Positions 49,139 to 58,332 of a DNA stretch of 64,000 nucleotides are shown piece after piece. The stretch is from positions 1-64,000 of the forward strand of contig NZ_MQUS01000036.1 of the NCBI RefSeq assembly GCF_001953885.1, written 5' to 3'. Within the stretch, counting starts at the first letter, position 1. Each line of letters begins with the position of its first letter. This stretch comes from Streptomyces sp. IMTB 2501. GTDB lineage: Bacteria > Actinomycetota > Actinomycetes > Streptomycetales > Streptomycetaceae. Both the position numbers and the translations under genes were made by a program. The notes beneath the pieces were generated by a model that searched no databases, was not told the origin of the DNA, and saw only the letters and a list, made by a program, of their open reading frames with translations.

Positions 49139-49794
49139 TCGCCCTCATCCGCTACACGTTCGCCACCGTGCTGCACAGCCAGCGCTACGTAGCCCCGTTG
49201 CTTCTGTTCATGGGCCTGCTGGGCGTGCTGACTGTGAACGGCAGCGGCCCCCTGCCGCCTGCCTACGCGTCCTCGGGCGGTGCGCTGTTCGTCTGCTCGA
49301 CCTGGCTGACCGTCGCGCTGATGAGCCTGGACGAACCGACACAGCGGGCGATCGTCGTCGTCGCGTCCGGCGGCCGGTCGCTCAAGGTCCTGCTCGCGGC
49401 GATCGGCACGGCTCTGCTGAGCTGTCTGGTGCTGATGGTCTTCGGCTTGCTCTTCCCGCTGTGGATGGGGCGCTACACCGTCACCACGGACGATCTTCTG
49501 CTGGGAGTCGAGGCCCAGCTCACCTGCGCGTTCGTGGGGGTCGCCATCGGCGTGCTGTGCTCGCGGCTGGTCTTCGGACGACAGGGATACGCGGTGGTGT
49601 GCGCCGTCGCGCTGGTGATGGCAGCCCTCTTCGCCAAGGGCATGCCCCCGGTCAATCGGCTGTTCACCCTGATGTCGACGACGCCCGACGCGACGAAGCT
49701 GCTGGCTCCCACGGGCGGCATGCTGGCGATCGCGGCCGTGATCCTGGTCGCGTTCACGGCACTCACCCAGTTCGTCGCCGCACGGCGAGAGTGA
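49135..49794 (+). CDS. ABC-2-like membrane permease
   Basis: The 219-residue protein has about six hydrophobic helices and no soluble domain. It is translationally coupled to the ATPase (GTGA overlap), which identifies it as the membrane subunit of that pair. Sequence is not close to any named exporter. The N-terminus IALIRYTFATVLHSQRYVAP resembles ABC-2 subunits. Confidence 0.82.
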   Translation: MIALIRYTFATVLHSQRYVAPLLLFMGLLGVLTVNGSGPLPPAYASSGGALFVCSTWLTVALMSLDEPTQRAIVVVASGGRSLKVLLAAIGTALLSCLVLMVFGLLFPLWMGRYTVTTDDLLLGVEAQLTCAFVGVAIGVLCSRLVFGRQGYAVVCAVALVMAALFAKGMPPVNRLFTLMSTTPDATKLLAPTGGMLAIAAVILVAFTALTQFVAARRE

Positions 49795-49834
49795 CCCGGG
49801 ACAGGGCTCTCCCGACAGCGCCTACCCTTGACGC

Positions 49835-51355
49835 ATGACCAGCAGCATCGACCGGAGCCAGCCCGTGGACGTCAAGCGAACCTATGAGGTGCGCACCTAT
49901 GGGTGCCAGATGAACGTCCACGATTCCGAGCGCCTGGCCGGGCTGCTCGAAGAGGCCGGGTACGAGCGGGCGCCCGAGGGGGCGGACGGGGACGCCGATG
50001 TGGTCGTGTTCAACACCTGCGCCGTGCGGGAGAACGCCGACAACCGGCTGTACGGCAACCTCGGCCGGCTCGCGCCGAGGAAGGCCTCGCGGCCCGGCAT
50101 GCAGATCGCGGTCGGCGGCTGTCTCGCGCAGAAGGACCGCGACACCATCGTGAAGAAGGCGCCCTGGGTGGACGTCGTCTTCGGCACGCACAACATCGGC
50201 AAGCTGCCGGTCCTGCTGGAGCGCGCCCGCGTGCAGGAGGAGGCGCAGGTCGAGATCGCCGAGTCGCTGGAGGCGTTCCCCTCCACGCTGCCGACCCGGC
50301 GCGAGAGCGCCTACGCGGCCTGGGTGTCGATCTCCGTCGGCTGCAACAACACCTGCACCTTCTGCATCGTCCCGGCCCTGCGCGGCAAGGAGAAGGACCG
50401 CCGGCCCGGCGACATCCTCGCCGAGGTAGAGGCGCTGGTCGCAGAGGGCGTCTCCGAGATCACCCTGCTCGGGCAGAACGTCAACGCCTACGGCTCCGAC
50501 ATCGGCGACCGTGAGGCCTTCAGCAAGCTGCTGCGCGCCTGCGGGAACATCGAGGGCCTGGAGCGGGTGCGGTTCACGTCCCCGCACCCCCGTGACTTCA
50601 CCGACGACGTCATCGCCGCCATGGCCGAGACCCCGAACGTGATGCCCCAGCTGCACATGCCGCTGCAGTCCGGTTCGGACACGGTCCTGAAGTCGATGCG
50701 CCGGTCGTACCGGCAGGAGCGCTACCTCGGGATCATCGAGAAGGTCCGGGCCGCCATCCCGCACGCCGCGATCACCACCGACATCATCGTGGGTTTCCCG
50801 GGAGAGACGGAAGCGGACTTCGAGCAGACCCTGCACGTCGTCCGCGAGGCGCGCTTCGCGCAGGCCTTCACCTTCCAGTACTCCAAGCGCCCGGGCACCC
50901 CGGCCGCGACCATGGAGAACCAGATCCCCAAGGAGGTCGTCCAGGCGCGCTACGAGCGGCTCGTCGCCCTCCAGGAGGAGATCTCCTGGGAGGAGAACAA
51001 GAAGCAGGTCGGCCGCACGCTGGAGCTGATGGTCGCCGAGGGCGAGGGCCGCAAGGACGGCGCCACGCACCGGCTCTCCGGCCGTGCCCCCGACAACCGG
51101 CTCGTCCACTTCACCAAGCCGGAGCAGGAGGTCCGCCCCGGTGACGTGGTCACCGTCGAGGTGACCTACGCCGCCCCGCACCACCTCCTCGCCGAGGGCC
51201 CCGTTCTCGACGTGCGCCGCACGCGCGCGGGGGACGCCTGGGAGAAGCGCACCGCCGCCGAGTCCGCCAAGCCCGCGGGTGTGCTGCTGGGCCTGCCGAA
51301 GATCGGCGTCCCGGAGCCGCTGCCGGCCGCGGCGACCGGCTGCGGCTGCGACTGA
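49835..51355 (+). CDS. miaB: tRNA-2-methylthio-N6-dimethylallyladenosine synthase MiaB
   Basis: The 506-residue radical-SAM methylthiotransferase converts i6A37 to ms2i6A37 in tRNAs reading U-starting codons. N-terminal cysteines are in RTYGCQMNVHDSE, NTCAVRENA and VGGCLAQKD; the radical SAM motif is Cys170/Cys174/Cys177 in VGCNNTCTFC. A C-terminal TRAM domain binds RNA. GCQMN with NTCAVREN marks MiaB rather than RimO. A ~35-residue extension ends with GCGCD. It is upstream of an extradiol-like gene and miaA, whose product makes its substrate. Confidence 0.96.
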   Translation: MTSSIDRSQPVDVKRTYEVRTYGCQMNVHDSERLAGLLEEAGYERAPEGADGDADVVVFNTCAVRENADNRLYGNLGRLAPRKASRPGMQIAVGGCLAQKDRDTIVKKAPWVDVVFGTHNIGKLPVLLERARVQEEAQVEIAESLEAFPSTLPTRRESAYAAWVSISVGCNNTCTFCIVPALRGKEKDRRPGDILAEVEALVAEGVSEITLLGQNVNAYGSDIGDREAFSKLLRACGNIEGLERVRFTSPHPRDFTDDVIAAMAETPNVMPQLHMPLQSGSDTVLKSMRRSYRQERYLGIIEKVRAAIPHAAITTDIIVGFPGETEADFEQTLHVVREARFAQAFTFQYSKRPGTPAATMENQIPKEVVQARYERLVALQEEISWEENKKQVGRTLELMVAEGEGRKDGATHRLSGRAPDNRLVHFTKPEQEVRPGDVVTVEVTYAAPHHLLAEGPVLDVRRTRAGDAWEKRTAAESAKPAGVLLGLPKIGVPEPLPAAATGCGCD

Positions 51356-51368
51356 CGGCGCGCAACGT

Positions 51369-51397
51369 GCCCGACGCCATCGGGAACCGAGTCGGGC
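51369..51397 (+). other. Small hairpin after miaB
   Basis: GCCCGAC (51369-51375) pairs with GTCGGGC (51391-51397) across a 15-nt loop, 13 bp past the miaB stop. It may attenuate transcription into the next gene. Confidence 0.45.
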
Positions 51398-51422
51398 GTC
51401 GTACGGCGTTACCCTGCCGATC

Positions 51423-52136
51423 ATGCTTGTCTCAGCCGCTGTCTGCCCCTGCCCTCCGCTGCTCGTGCCCGAGGTCGCCGCGGGCGCCGCGCCCGAAATG
51501 GACGCCGCGCGCGCGGCATGCTCGGACGCCGTCGGCGTGCTCGCGGCCGCCCGCCCGGACCTCCTGGTCGTAGTCGGGCCCGCCGAGCAGAGCGGGCGTG
51601 GATCGTTTCCGCAGGGCGCCCGGGGATCCTTCCGCGGGTTCGGGGTCGACCTCGACGTACGGCTCGGGCCCGCGACGGACGCCCCGGGCGAGCGTGAGCT
51701 GCCGCCCTCGCTCGCCGTGGGTGCGTGGCTGCTGGAGCGCACCGGCTGGGCGGATGCCCCGATCGAGGGACTCGGGATCGGGGAAGCGCTCGCGCCCGAG
51801 CGGTGCGGCGAAGTCGGACGGGAGATCGGCGCGCGGGCCGGGCGGGTGGCGCTGCTGGTGCTGGGAGACGCCAGCGCGTGCCGCACGGTCAAGGCGCCGG
51901 GCTACCTGGACGAGCGGGCGGCACCCTTCGACGCGGAGGTCGCACGGGCGCTGGGCGCGGCGGACCTGCCGGCCATCCGTGCGCTGGACCCCGGGCTGGC
52001 CCGCGAACTGAAGGCCTCCGGCCGGGCGCCCTGGCAGGTCCTGGCCGGCGCCGCCGAGAACACGGCCCTCAGCGGCTCACTGCTGTTCGAGGCCGCGCCG
52101 TACGGCGTGGGATACGTGGTGGCCGCCTGGTCGTAG
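51423..52136 (+). CDS. Class III extradiol dioxygenase-like (LigB-domain) protein
   Basis: The 237-residue protein starts MLVSAAVCPCPPLLVPEVA and has the LigB-like fold. Regularly found between miaB and miaA in actinobacteria, but its substrate is unknown. Typical catalytic His pairs of LigB are not obvious: the N-terminal histidines are replaced by Cys-Pro-Cys-Pro. It may thus not be a ring-cleaving dioxygenase. The ATG at 51423 is 67 bp after miaB. Confidence 0.75.
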   Translation: MLVSAAVCPCPPLLVPEVAAGAAPEMDAARAACSDAVGVLAAARPDLLVVVGPAEQSGRGSFPQGARGSFRGFGVDLDVRLGPATDAPGERELPPSLAVGAWLLERTGWADAPIEGLGIGEALAPERCGEVGREIGARAGRVALLVLGDASACRTVKAPGYLDERAAPFDAEVARALGAADLPAIRALDPGLARELKASGRAPWQVLAGAAENTALSGSLLFEAAPYGVGYVVAAWS

Positions 52137-52261
52137 CGGGGTGCGTGGCCACGGTCTCCACGGCCGCGCAGGCGCACGCGCATACGGCGGACGACCGGGA
52201 GCCGGTGTGTTGTACGACCGTCCCCGCGACCGTCCGCCGATCCGCATGCCGTTGAGGAGAT

Positions 52262-52546
52262 TCAGGAAGCCGGTGGCGGGCCCTCCGGCCTGGTGGGGGC
52301 CGTCGGGTCGCCGGTGGCGGTGTCCGGGCCGGGACCTTCCTTGTGCGCAAGGCGGTCCATCGCCTCCTTGGCCTTTCCGGTCCCCGCATGGATCTTGTCG
52401 CTGTACTTGCCCTTGGTCCGCTCGTCCACGGCCTTCGCGGCCTTGTCGATGCCGTGCTGGACCTTGTCCCCGTGCTGCCGCGCGAGGTCCGACACCTTGT
52501 CCTTGGCCGGGCCGAGCTTGGCCTTCATGTTGTCCAACAGACCCAT
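52262..52546 (-). CDS. MT0933-like antitoxin family protein (orphan)
   Basis: The 94-residue highly charged protein has the pattern MGLLDNMKAKLGPAKDKV and HGDKVQHGIDKAAKAVDERTKGKYSDKI, typical of the MT0933-like antitoxin family. No toxin gene is adjacent on either side, so toxin-antitoxin activity is doubtful here. The C-terminus is Pro-rich. It lies upstream of nothing obvious, and the acidic-protein gene precedes it on the same strand with a 24-bp gap. Confidence 0.82.
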   Translation of the reverse strand: MGLLDNMKAKLGPAKDKVSDLARQHGDKVQHGIDKAAKAVDERTKGKYSDKIHAGTGKAKEAMDRLAHKEGPGPDTATGDPTAPTRPEGPPPAS

Positions 52547-52570
52547 GGTCCACCTTCCCTCACGGGGCAG

Positions 52571-52864
52571 TTACCTGCGGGCGCCCTCGCCGGCCTCGTT
52601 GTCGGCGGCCTCCTCGGCGGACTGCTGCTTGGGGATGCCGGAGCCCTCGGACGCGTCGTCTGTGCCGGCGTCCGACGATACCGGCACGTCCTCGCTCCCG
52701 TCCCCGGCCGAACCCTTCGCCTCCGCCGACCCGGTCGCCTTCGCCTCCGCCGGCTCCGCTTCCGCCGCCTCGGCCGCTTCCGGCTCCGCGCCGGCCTGCG
52801 CCTCGGCGGCCGACGCCTCCGGAGTCGGCTTCGACTTACGGAGGAGCCGTGCAAAAACGCCCAT
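52571..52864 (-). CDS. Acidic low-complexity protein conserved in Streptomyces
   Basis: The 97-residue protein begins MGVFARLLRKSK and is then almost wholly Ala/Glu/Ser, ending EEAADNEAGEGARR. Homologues I recall share the start and IPKQQSAEEAADNEAGEG end while the centre varies; some are annotated as gliding motility proteins without evidence. The ATG at 52864 has GGAG five bases upstream. It lies next to the antitoxin-like gene and divergent from miaA. Confidence 0.75.
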   Translation of the reverse strand: MGVFARLLRKSKPTPEASAAEAQAGAEPEAAEAAEAEPAEAKATGSAEAKGSAGDGSEDVPVSSDAGTDDASEGSGIPKQQSAEEAADNEAGEGARR

Positions 52865-53047
52865 ATCCACTCCATACGGTACTCGTGCGGGCGAATTCCC
52901 GCGTTACCCGGTGCGTACGGTTGCGCCGCCCGGGTCACCGCCTCCAATCTGCAGGAGGGCGGCATCTCGCCTCGGGCAACGACCCGGGACCCCACCCGTC
53001 ACGTAACTCGTTCGAGGCATGGCCTGGAGGTTTGCGAGACTGGTGCG

Positions 53048-53986
53048 GTGAGCAGTGCACCCTCCACCCCCCGTGTCATCGCCGTCGTCGGACCCACCGC
53101 GGCCGGAAAGTCCGATCTCGGCGTCTTCCTGGCCCAGCAGCTCGGTGGGGAGGTCGTCAACGCCGACTCCATGCAGCTGTACCGAGGGATGGACATCGGC
53201 ACCGCGAAGCTGACGCCCGAGGAGCGCGGCGGCATACCGCACCACCTGCTCGACATCTGGGACGTGACGGTCACCGCCTCGGTCGCCGAGTACCAGAGAC
53301 TGGCCCGCGCCCGGATCGACGCCCTGCTCGCCGAGGGCCGCTGGCCCATCCTGGTCGGCGGCTCCGGCCTGTACGTCCGCGGGGCCGTCGACAACCTGGA
53401 GTTCCCCGGCACCGACCCCGAGGTCCGGGCCCGCCTGGAAGAGGAGCTGGCCCTGCGCGGCTCGGGCGCGCTGCACGCCCGGCTGGCCGCCGCCGACCCC
53501 GAGGCCGCCCGCGCGATCCTGCCGAGCAACGGCCGCCGTATCGTCCGGGCGCTCGAAGTGATCGAGATCACCGGCCGGCCCTTCACCGCGAACCTGCCGG
53601 GACACGACTCCGTCTACGACACCGTCCAGATCGGTGTCGACGTGGCGCGCCCGGAACTGGACGAGCGCATCGCGCTGCGCGTCGACCGCATGTGGGAGGC
53701 GGGCCTCGTGGACGAGGTGCGCGCACTGGAAGCGCGGGGGTTGCGCGAGGGGCGCACGGCGTCGCGTGCGCTGGGTTACCAGCAGGTGCTCGCCGCGCTC
53801 GCCGGGGAGTGCACCGAAGCGGAGGCGCGGGCCGAGACGGTACGTGCGACCAAGCGCTTCGCGCGCCGCCAGGACTCGTGGTTCAGGCGCGATCCCCGGG
53901 TGCACTGGCTGAGTGGGGCCGTGGCGGACCGGGGGGAACTTCCGCACCAGGCCCTGGCGTTGGTCGAACGACCGGTTACAGCCTGA
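53048..53986 (+). CDS. miaA: tRNA dimethylallyltransferase MiaA
   Basis: The 312-residue enzyme transfers a dimethylallyl group to A37 of tRNAs, the step before MiaB. The P-loop is GPTAAGKS (15-22), DSMQLYRGMDIGTAKLT and HHLLDIWDVTVTASVAEYQ are family motifs, and GGSGLYVRGAVD and ATKRFARRQDSWFRRD complete the catalytic core. The GTG start gives the conserved VSSAPSTPRVIAVVGPT. The GGAGG site is rather distant, so initiation may be weak. Confidence 0.95.
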   Translation: MSSAPSTPRVIAVVGPTAAGKSDLGVFLAQQLGGEVVNADSMQLYRGMDIGTAKLTPEERGGIPHHLLDIWDVTVTASVAEYQRLARARIDALLAEGRWPILVGGSGLYVRGAVDNLEFPGTDPEVRARLEEELALRGSGALHARLAAADPEAARAILPSNGRRIVRALEVIEITGRPFTANLPGHDSVYDTVQIGVDVARPELDERIALRVDRMWEAGLVDEVRALEARGLREGRTASRALGYQQVLAALAGECTEAEARAETVRATKRFARRQDSWFRRDPRVHWLSGAVADRGELPHQALALVERPVTA

Positions 53987-54093
53987 TCACGTCATGGCAT
54001 CGGGATGCGCCGCCGGTCATCCCGGCCTTCGGGGCCGTGCCATCATCGAGCTTCGATCGACCAAGTGGAGCCTAGTTGGGAGGGCGCGTGGCG

Positions 54094-54717
54094 ATGGAGG
54101 CCGGCCCTCGCGACACCGCACAAAGCGCCGAGCACGTCACCACCGACAGTGACGAACCGAGCCGCTGCGAGAACCGTCTGGCCGAGGACTGCCTGGGCGA
54201 GGACCGTCTGCCCGAGGGCCGGGTGGTCGAGCAGCGGCTGCCCGAGGGGCCTCTTCCGGACGGCAGGCTGGTCGAGGACGCGCTCACCGAGGCCCGGCTG
54301 ACCGATGACGGCCCCGACGAGATCCCCGACGGCGTGACGGCCGACGGGCCGGAGCCCGAGGAGATGTACCCGGGCGGTCCGGAGGTCGAGGTCGAGCTGC
54401 GCCCGCAGCGCCGGCTGCGCATCTGGCAGCTCGCTCCCATCGTGGGCCTGTCCGCCGTCGGCTCGCTGATGTTCGCCTTCCCGCTCGCCTTCGACTTCGG
54501 CGACAGCGGCGCCGTCATCGCCATGCTGGGCCTGCTGATCTGCTCCTGCGCCGCCGGCTGGGCCATGATGGCCGCCCGCAAGGTGGGCTACACCTGGCCC
54601 GGCCTCCCGCCCCGGGGCTCGGCCCGCCGCCCCGACTGGAGGGTCGCACTCGGCTACGCCGTGCTGGTGGCCGTGGTCGTGATCCTGGCGGTGTGGCGCG
54701 TGGCAAGGCTCCGCTGA
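54094..54717 (+). CDS. Predicted membrane protein with acidic repeated N-terminus
   Basis: The 207-residue protein has an acidic N-terminal ~110 residues with imperfect repeats (RLPEGR, RLPEGP, LPDGRL, DALTEARL), then three transmembrane segments (about 120-140, 150-170, 190-207). Function is unknown. The ATG at 54094 is nine bases after GGGAGGG; a GTG at 54088 is also possible. It lies between miaA and dapF on the same strand. Confidence 0.72.
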   Translation: MEAGPRDTAQSAEHVTTDSDEPSRCENRLAEDCLGEDRLPEGRVVEQRLPEGPLPDGRLVEDALTEARLTDDGPDEIPDGVTADGPEPEEMYPGGPEVEVELRPQRRLRIWQLAPIVGLSAVGSLMFAFPLAFDFGDSGAVIAMLGLLICSCAAGWAMMAARKVGYTWPGLPPRGSARRPDWRVALGYAVLVAVVVILAVWRVARLR

Positions 54718-54806
54718 GCGCACCCCGGACTGAAGGGCTTCCCGTCAGGGCGCACCGCCCCGCCTCCCGTCGGCTCCCTGGTGGAGCGCTCCCGTACGAT
54801 CGAGGC

Positions 54807-55676
54807 ATGCGCACCCCCATCCCCTTCCTCAAGGGCCATGGCACCGAGAACGACTTCGTGATCGTCCCTGACCCGGAGAACGCCCTCGACCTGCCCCCGG
54901 CCGCCGTCGCCGCCCTGTGCGACCGCCGGGCCGGTATCGGCGGCGACGGGGTGCTGCACGTGGTGCGCTCGGCCGCGCACCCGGAGGCGAAGCCGATGGC
55001 GGCCGTGGCCGAGTGGTTCATGGACTACCGCAACGGCGACGGCTCCGTCGCCGAGATGTGCGGCAACGGAGTCCGTGTGTTCGCGCGCTACCTCAAGCAC
55101 GCCGGACATGTGGGCGAAGGCGACCTCGCGATCGCCACGCGCGCGGGCGTGAAGACCGTCCACATCGCGAAGGACGGCGACATCACCGTCGGTATGGGCC
55201 GCGCCCGTCTGCCGGAGGGCGAGGTCACGGTGAGCGTCGGTGAGCACAGCTGGGCCGCCCGCAACGTGAACATGGGCAACCCGCACGCGGTCGCGTTCGT
55301 CGACGACCTCGCGCAGGCCGGCAACCTGTACGACCCGCCGCCGTTCAGCCCGGCCGCGGCCTATCCCGAAGGGGTCAACGTCGAGTTCGTCGTCGACCGC
55401 GGTCCCCGTCACGTCGCCATGCGCGTGCACGAGCGCGGCTCCGGCGAGACCCGCTCGTGCGGCACGGGCGCGTGCGCCGTCGCCGTGGCCGCCGCCCGGC
55501 GCGACGGCGCCGACCCGGCCGTCACCGGCACCCCGGCCACGTACACCGTCGACCTGCCCGGCGGCCGTCTCGTCATCACCGAACGGCCCGACGGCGAAAT
55601 CGAGATGACCGGACCCGCCGTGATCGTCGCCGAGGGCGAGATCGACGGCGAATGGCTGGAAAACGCGCTTCGCTGA
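54807..55676 (+). CDS. dapF: Diaminopimelate epimerase
   Basis: The 289-residue enzyme interconverts LL- and meso-diaminopimelate for lysine and peptidoglycan synthesis. The two catalytic cysteines are Cys85 in MCGNGVR and Cys218 in SCGTGAC. GHGTENDFV and NMGNPHAVAFV are also typical; the position NDF with GTEN is standard in actinobacteria. The protein is cofactor-independent. The ATG at 54807 begins the conserved MRTPIPFLKG. Confidence 0.96.
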   Translation: MRTPIPFLKGHGTENDFVIVPDPENALDLPPAAVAALCDRRAGIGGDGVLHVVRSAAHPEAKPMAAVAEWFMDYRNGDGSVAEMCGNGVRVFARYLKHAGHVGEGDLAIATRAGVKTVHIAKDGDITVGMGRARLPEGEVTVSVGEHSWAARNVNMGNPHAVAFVDDLAQAGNLYDPPPFSPAAAYPEGVNVEFVVDRGPRHVAMRVHERGSGETRSCGTGACAVAVAAARRDGADPAVTGTPATYTVDLPGGRLVITERPDGEIEMTGPAVIVAEGEIDGEWLENALR

Positions 55677-55961
55677 CCAGGCGAGACCACGAACACGACG
55701 TCGCTCGGCGCCTGGAGCAGCGGTTTCCGGTGGCCGGGGGTGTTCGAAACCGCTGACGACCCCAGGGCATGTGGCGCAAACCCTAAACCTCTTTTGCGTC
55801 GCTCGAATGGGTGATCCGTTTCACGCTCGGCGAGAGGCGGTCAGTCGGGCGTGGTGGGCTCGATAGCATCAAGCACCGGCACGGACGGGGGGAACGTCGC
55901 CATCCCTGAGCCGCGTACGCCCTGGGGCCCCCGTCCGCCGGTCCACGAGCCGGAGGTGCCC

Positions 55962-58151
55962 ATGAGTGCGGAGGCCACGAACCCTGCGTCCCCTGGCCCG
56001 GTGGCCCCGACGGCGTCCGCGGCGGTCACCGCCCCCGCGGTGCCCAGGGCGGACCGCAGGAAGTCCCGGCCCCGGATCGATCTGCGCAGACTCGGCCGGG
56101 CCGCGCTGCTCGGCCCCGCCGTCCGCGGCAGGGTGCCCGACGCCATCGGCCATGTCGCGGAGGCGCACCGCGCCCATCACCCCGACGCGGACCTCGACCC
56201 GCTGCGCCGCGCCTACGTCCTCGCGGAGTCCTCGCACCGCGGCCAGATGCGCAAGAGCGGCGAGCCGTACATCACCCACCCGCTCGCCGTGACTTTGATC
56301 CTCGCCGAACTCGGCGCCGAGACCACGACGTTGACGGCGTCCCTGCTCCACGACACCGTCGAGGACACCGATGTGACGCTCGATCAGGTGCGGGAACAGT
56401 TCGGCGAGGAGGTTCGTTATCTCGTCGACGGGGTGACGAAACTGGAGAAGGTCGACTACGGAGCCGCCGCCGAGCCGGAGACCTTCCGCAAGATGCTCGT
56501 CGCCACCGGCAGCGACGTGCGCGTGATGTCGATCAAACTCGCCGACCGTCTGCACAACATGCGCACCCTGGGCGTCATGCGCCCGGAGAAACAGGCGCGG
56601 ATCGCCAAGGTCACCCGCGACGTCCTCATCCCGCTCGCCGAGCGCCTCGGCGTGCAGGCCCTGAAGACCGAGATGGAGGATCTGGTCTTCGCCATCCTCC
56701 ACCCCGAGGAGTACGAGCACACCCGCGAGCTCATCGCCGGCAACGCCGCCCGCCCGGACGACCCGCTCGCCGAGGTCGCCGACGAGATGCGCCGGGTGCT
56801 GCGCGAGGCCGGCATCCAGGCCGAAGTCCTCATCCGGCCCCGGCACTTCGTCTCCGTGCACCGCGTGGCCCGCAAGCGCGGACGGCTGCGCGGCACGGAC
56901 TTCGGCCGCCTGCTCGTCCTGGTGCACGAGGACGCCGACTGTTACGGCGTCCTCGGCGAACTGCACACCTGTATGACCCCGGTCGTCTCGGAGTTCAAGG
57001 ACTTCATCGCCGTACCGAAGTTCAACCTGTACCAGTCGCTGCACACCGCCGTCGCCCTCCCCAACGGCCAAGTCGTCGAAGTCCTCATCCGCACCCACCA
57101 GATGCACAAGGTCGCGGAGGCGGGCGTCGTCGCCCTCGGCAACCCGTACGCCCCGGCGTCCGATGCCACCGCCTCCGACACCCCCGCGGACGGCGAGCGC
57201 GCCGACCCCACCCGCCCCGGCTGGCTCTCCCGCCTTCTCGACTGGCAGCGGGCGGCCCCCGATCCCGACACCTTCTGGTCCACCCTGCGCGAGGACCTCG
57301 CGCAGGACCGCGAGATCACCGTCTTCCGTCCGGACGGCGGCACGCTCGGCCTGCCGGAGGGCGCGACGTGCGTGGACGCCGCCTACGCCCAGTACGGCGA
57401 GGACGCGCACGCCTGCATCGGTGCCCGCGTCAACGGCCGTCTGGCCACCCTCAGCACCGTCCTGAAGGACGGCGACACGGTCCAGCTCCTGATGGGCCAG
57501 GACCCCGCCTCCGAGCCCTCCCGTGAATGGCTGGAGCACGCCCACACCCCGGCCGCGCGCATCGCCATCCAGCGCTGGCTCGCGACGCATCCGGGCGGCG
57601 GCAGCGGGACGGAGGACGAGGGCGGCCCCCGCCGCGAACCCACCGAGGCCCCCGGCGGAGCCGCCCCCGCCGAGCGCACCTCCGCAGCCCGCCCCAGAGG
57701 CGCCGACGTCCTGGTGGACCGGCCCGGAGCCGCCGTACGACTCGCCGGGTGCTGTACGCCCGTACCGCCGGACGAGATCACGGGCTTCGCGGTACGCGGG
57801 GGAGTGGTGACCGTGCACCGGGTGGAGTGCGCCGCCGTTGCGCACATGAAGGGCCGGGGGCGCACGGAGCTGGGCGTGCGCTGGGGGGACACCACCGAGT
57901 GCCGGGTCACGCTGGTCGCTGAATCGTTCGGCCGCCCCCACCTGCTCGCCGACCTCACCGAGGCCATCTCCTCCGCCGGCGTCGACATCGTCTCGGCCAC
58001 CGTCGAACCGCCCAGCCAGCAGCGGGTCCGGCACACATACACCCTCCAACTCCCGGACGCGGCCCACCTCCCGGCCCTCATGCGCGCCATGCGGGACGTC
58101 CCGGGCGTGTACGACGTGTCCCGCGCCCAGCACCAGGCCCCGCCCTCCTGA
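55962..58151 (+). CDS. rshA: RshA: RelA/SpoT-homologue with intact HD domain and divergent synthetase domain
   Basis: The 729-residue protein has the long RSH layout: HD hydrolase (about 60-230; HRGQMRKSG, His130-Asp131 in LLHDTVEDT, ADRLHNMRTL), synthetase domain (about 255-400), TGS (about 445-510) and ACT (about 655-725). The HD motif residues appear intact. In the synthetase, FKDFIAVPKFNLYQSLHTAV is conserved, but the usual DLxAxR strand reads TDFGRLLVLV, the QIRT loop is LIRT, and the following YGIAAHW-type motif is AGVVALG. It matches S. coelicolor RshA (SCO5794). The ATG at 55962 has GGAGGTGCCC; a GTG 37 codons upstream is weaker. Confidence 0.92.
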   Translation: MSAEATNPASPGPVAPTASAAVTAPAVPRADRRKSRPRIDLRRLGRAALLGPAVRGRVPDAIGHVAEAHRAHHPDADLDPLRRAYVLAESSHRGQMRKSGEPYITHPLAVTLILAELGAETTTLTASLLHDTVEDTDVTLDQVREQFGEEVRYLVDGVTKLEKVDYGAAAEPETFRKMLVATGSDVRVMSIKLADRLHNMRTLGVMRPEKQARIAKVTRDVLIPLAERLGVQALKTEMEDLVFAILHPEEYEHTRELIAGNAARPDDPLAEVADEMRRVLREAGIQAEVLIRPRHFVSVHRVARKRGRLRGTDFGRLLVLVHEDADCYGVLGELHTCMTPVVSEFKDFIAVPKFNLYQSLHTAVALPNGQVVEVLIRTHQMHKVAEAGVVALGNPYAPASDATASDTPADGERADPTRPGWLSRLLDWQRAAPDPDTFWSTLREDLAQDREITVFRPDGGTLGLPEGATCVDAAYAQYGEDAHACIGARVNGRLATLSTVLKDGDTVQLLMGQDPASEPSREWLEHAHTPAARIAIQRWLATHPGGGSGTEDEGGPRREPTEAPGGAAPAERTSAARPRGADVLVDRPGAAVRLAGCCTPVPPDEITGFAVRGGVVTVHRVECAAVAHMKGRGRTELGVRWGDTTECRVTLVAESFGRPHLLADLTEAISSAGVDIVSATVEPPSQQRVRHTYTLQLPDAAHLPALMRAMRDVPGVYDVSRAQHQAPPS

Positions 58152-58332
58152 GCGACACGGGTGTGGGACGCGGGTGCGCCGGGCCCCTGTCTCGTACCAC
58201 TTGTTCCGGGCCCGCCCGACCCGGTGGGACGCCCGTCCGACCGTGTGCAGAAGGCCGTGGGAGCGAACCCGTTCGGGTGGGCCGGGCGCGCGTCGCCGTC
58301 GTAGCACGGGAGGGCACTGGTAGCGGTGGTCC

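Noticed and set aside
45740..49800. A mobile element covering the accessory-looking block
   Set aside because: No transposase, integrase, attachment site or terminal repeats were found; only a small duplicated PP2C fragment suggests rearrangement.
52262..52864. A toxin-antitoxin pair formed by the two small minus-strand genes
   Set aside because: The second protein is an acidic low-complexity protein with no toxin features, so only an orphan antitoxin-like gene is called.
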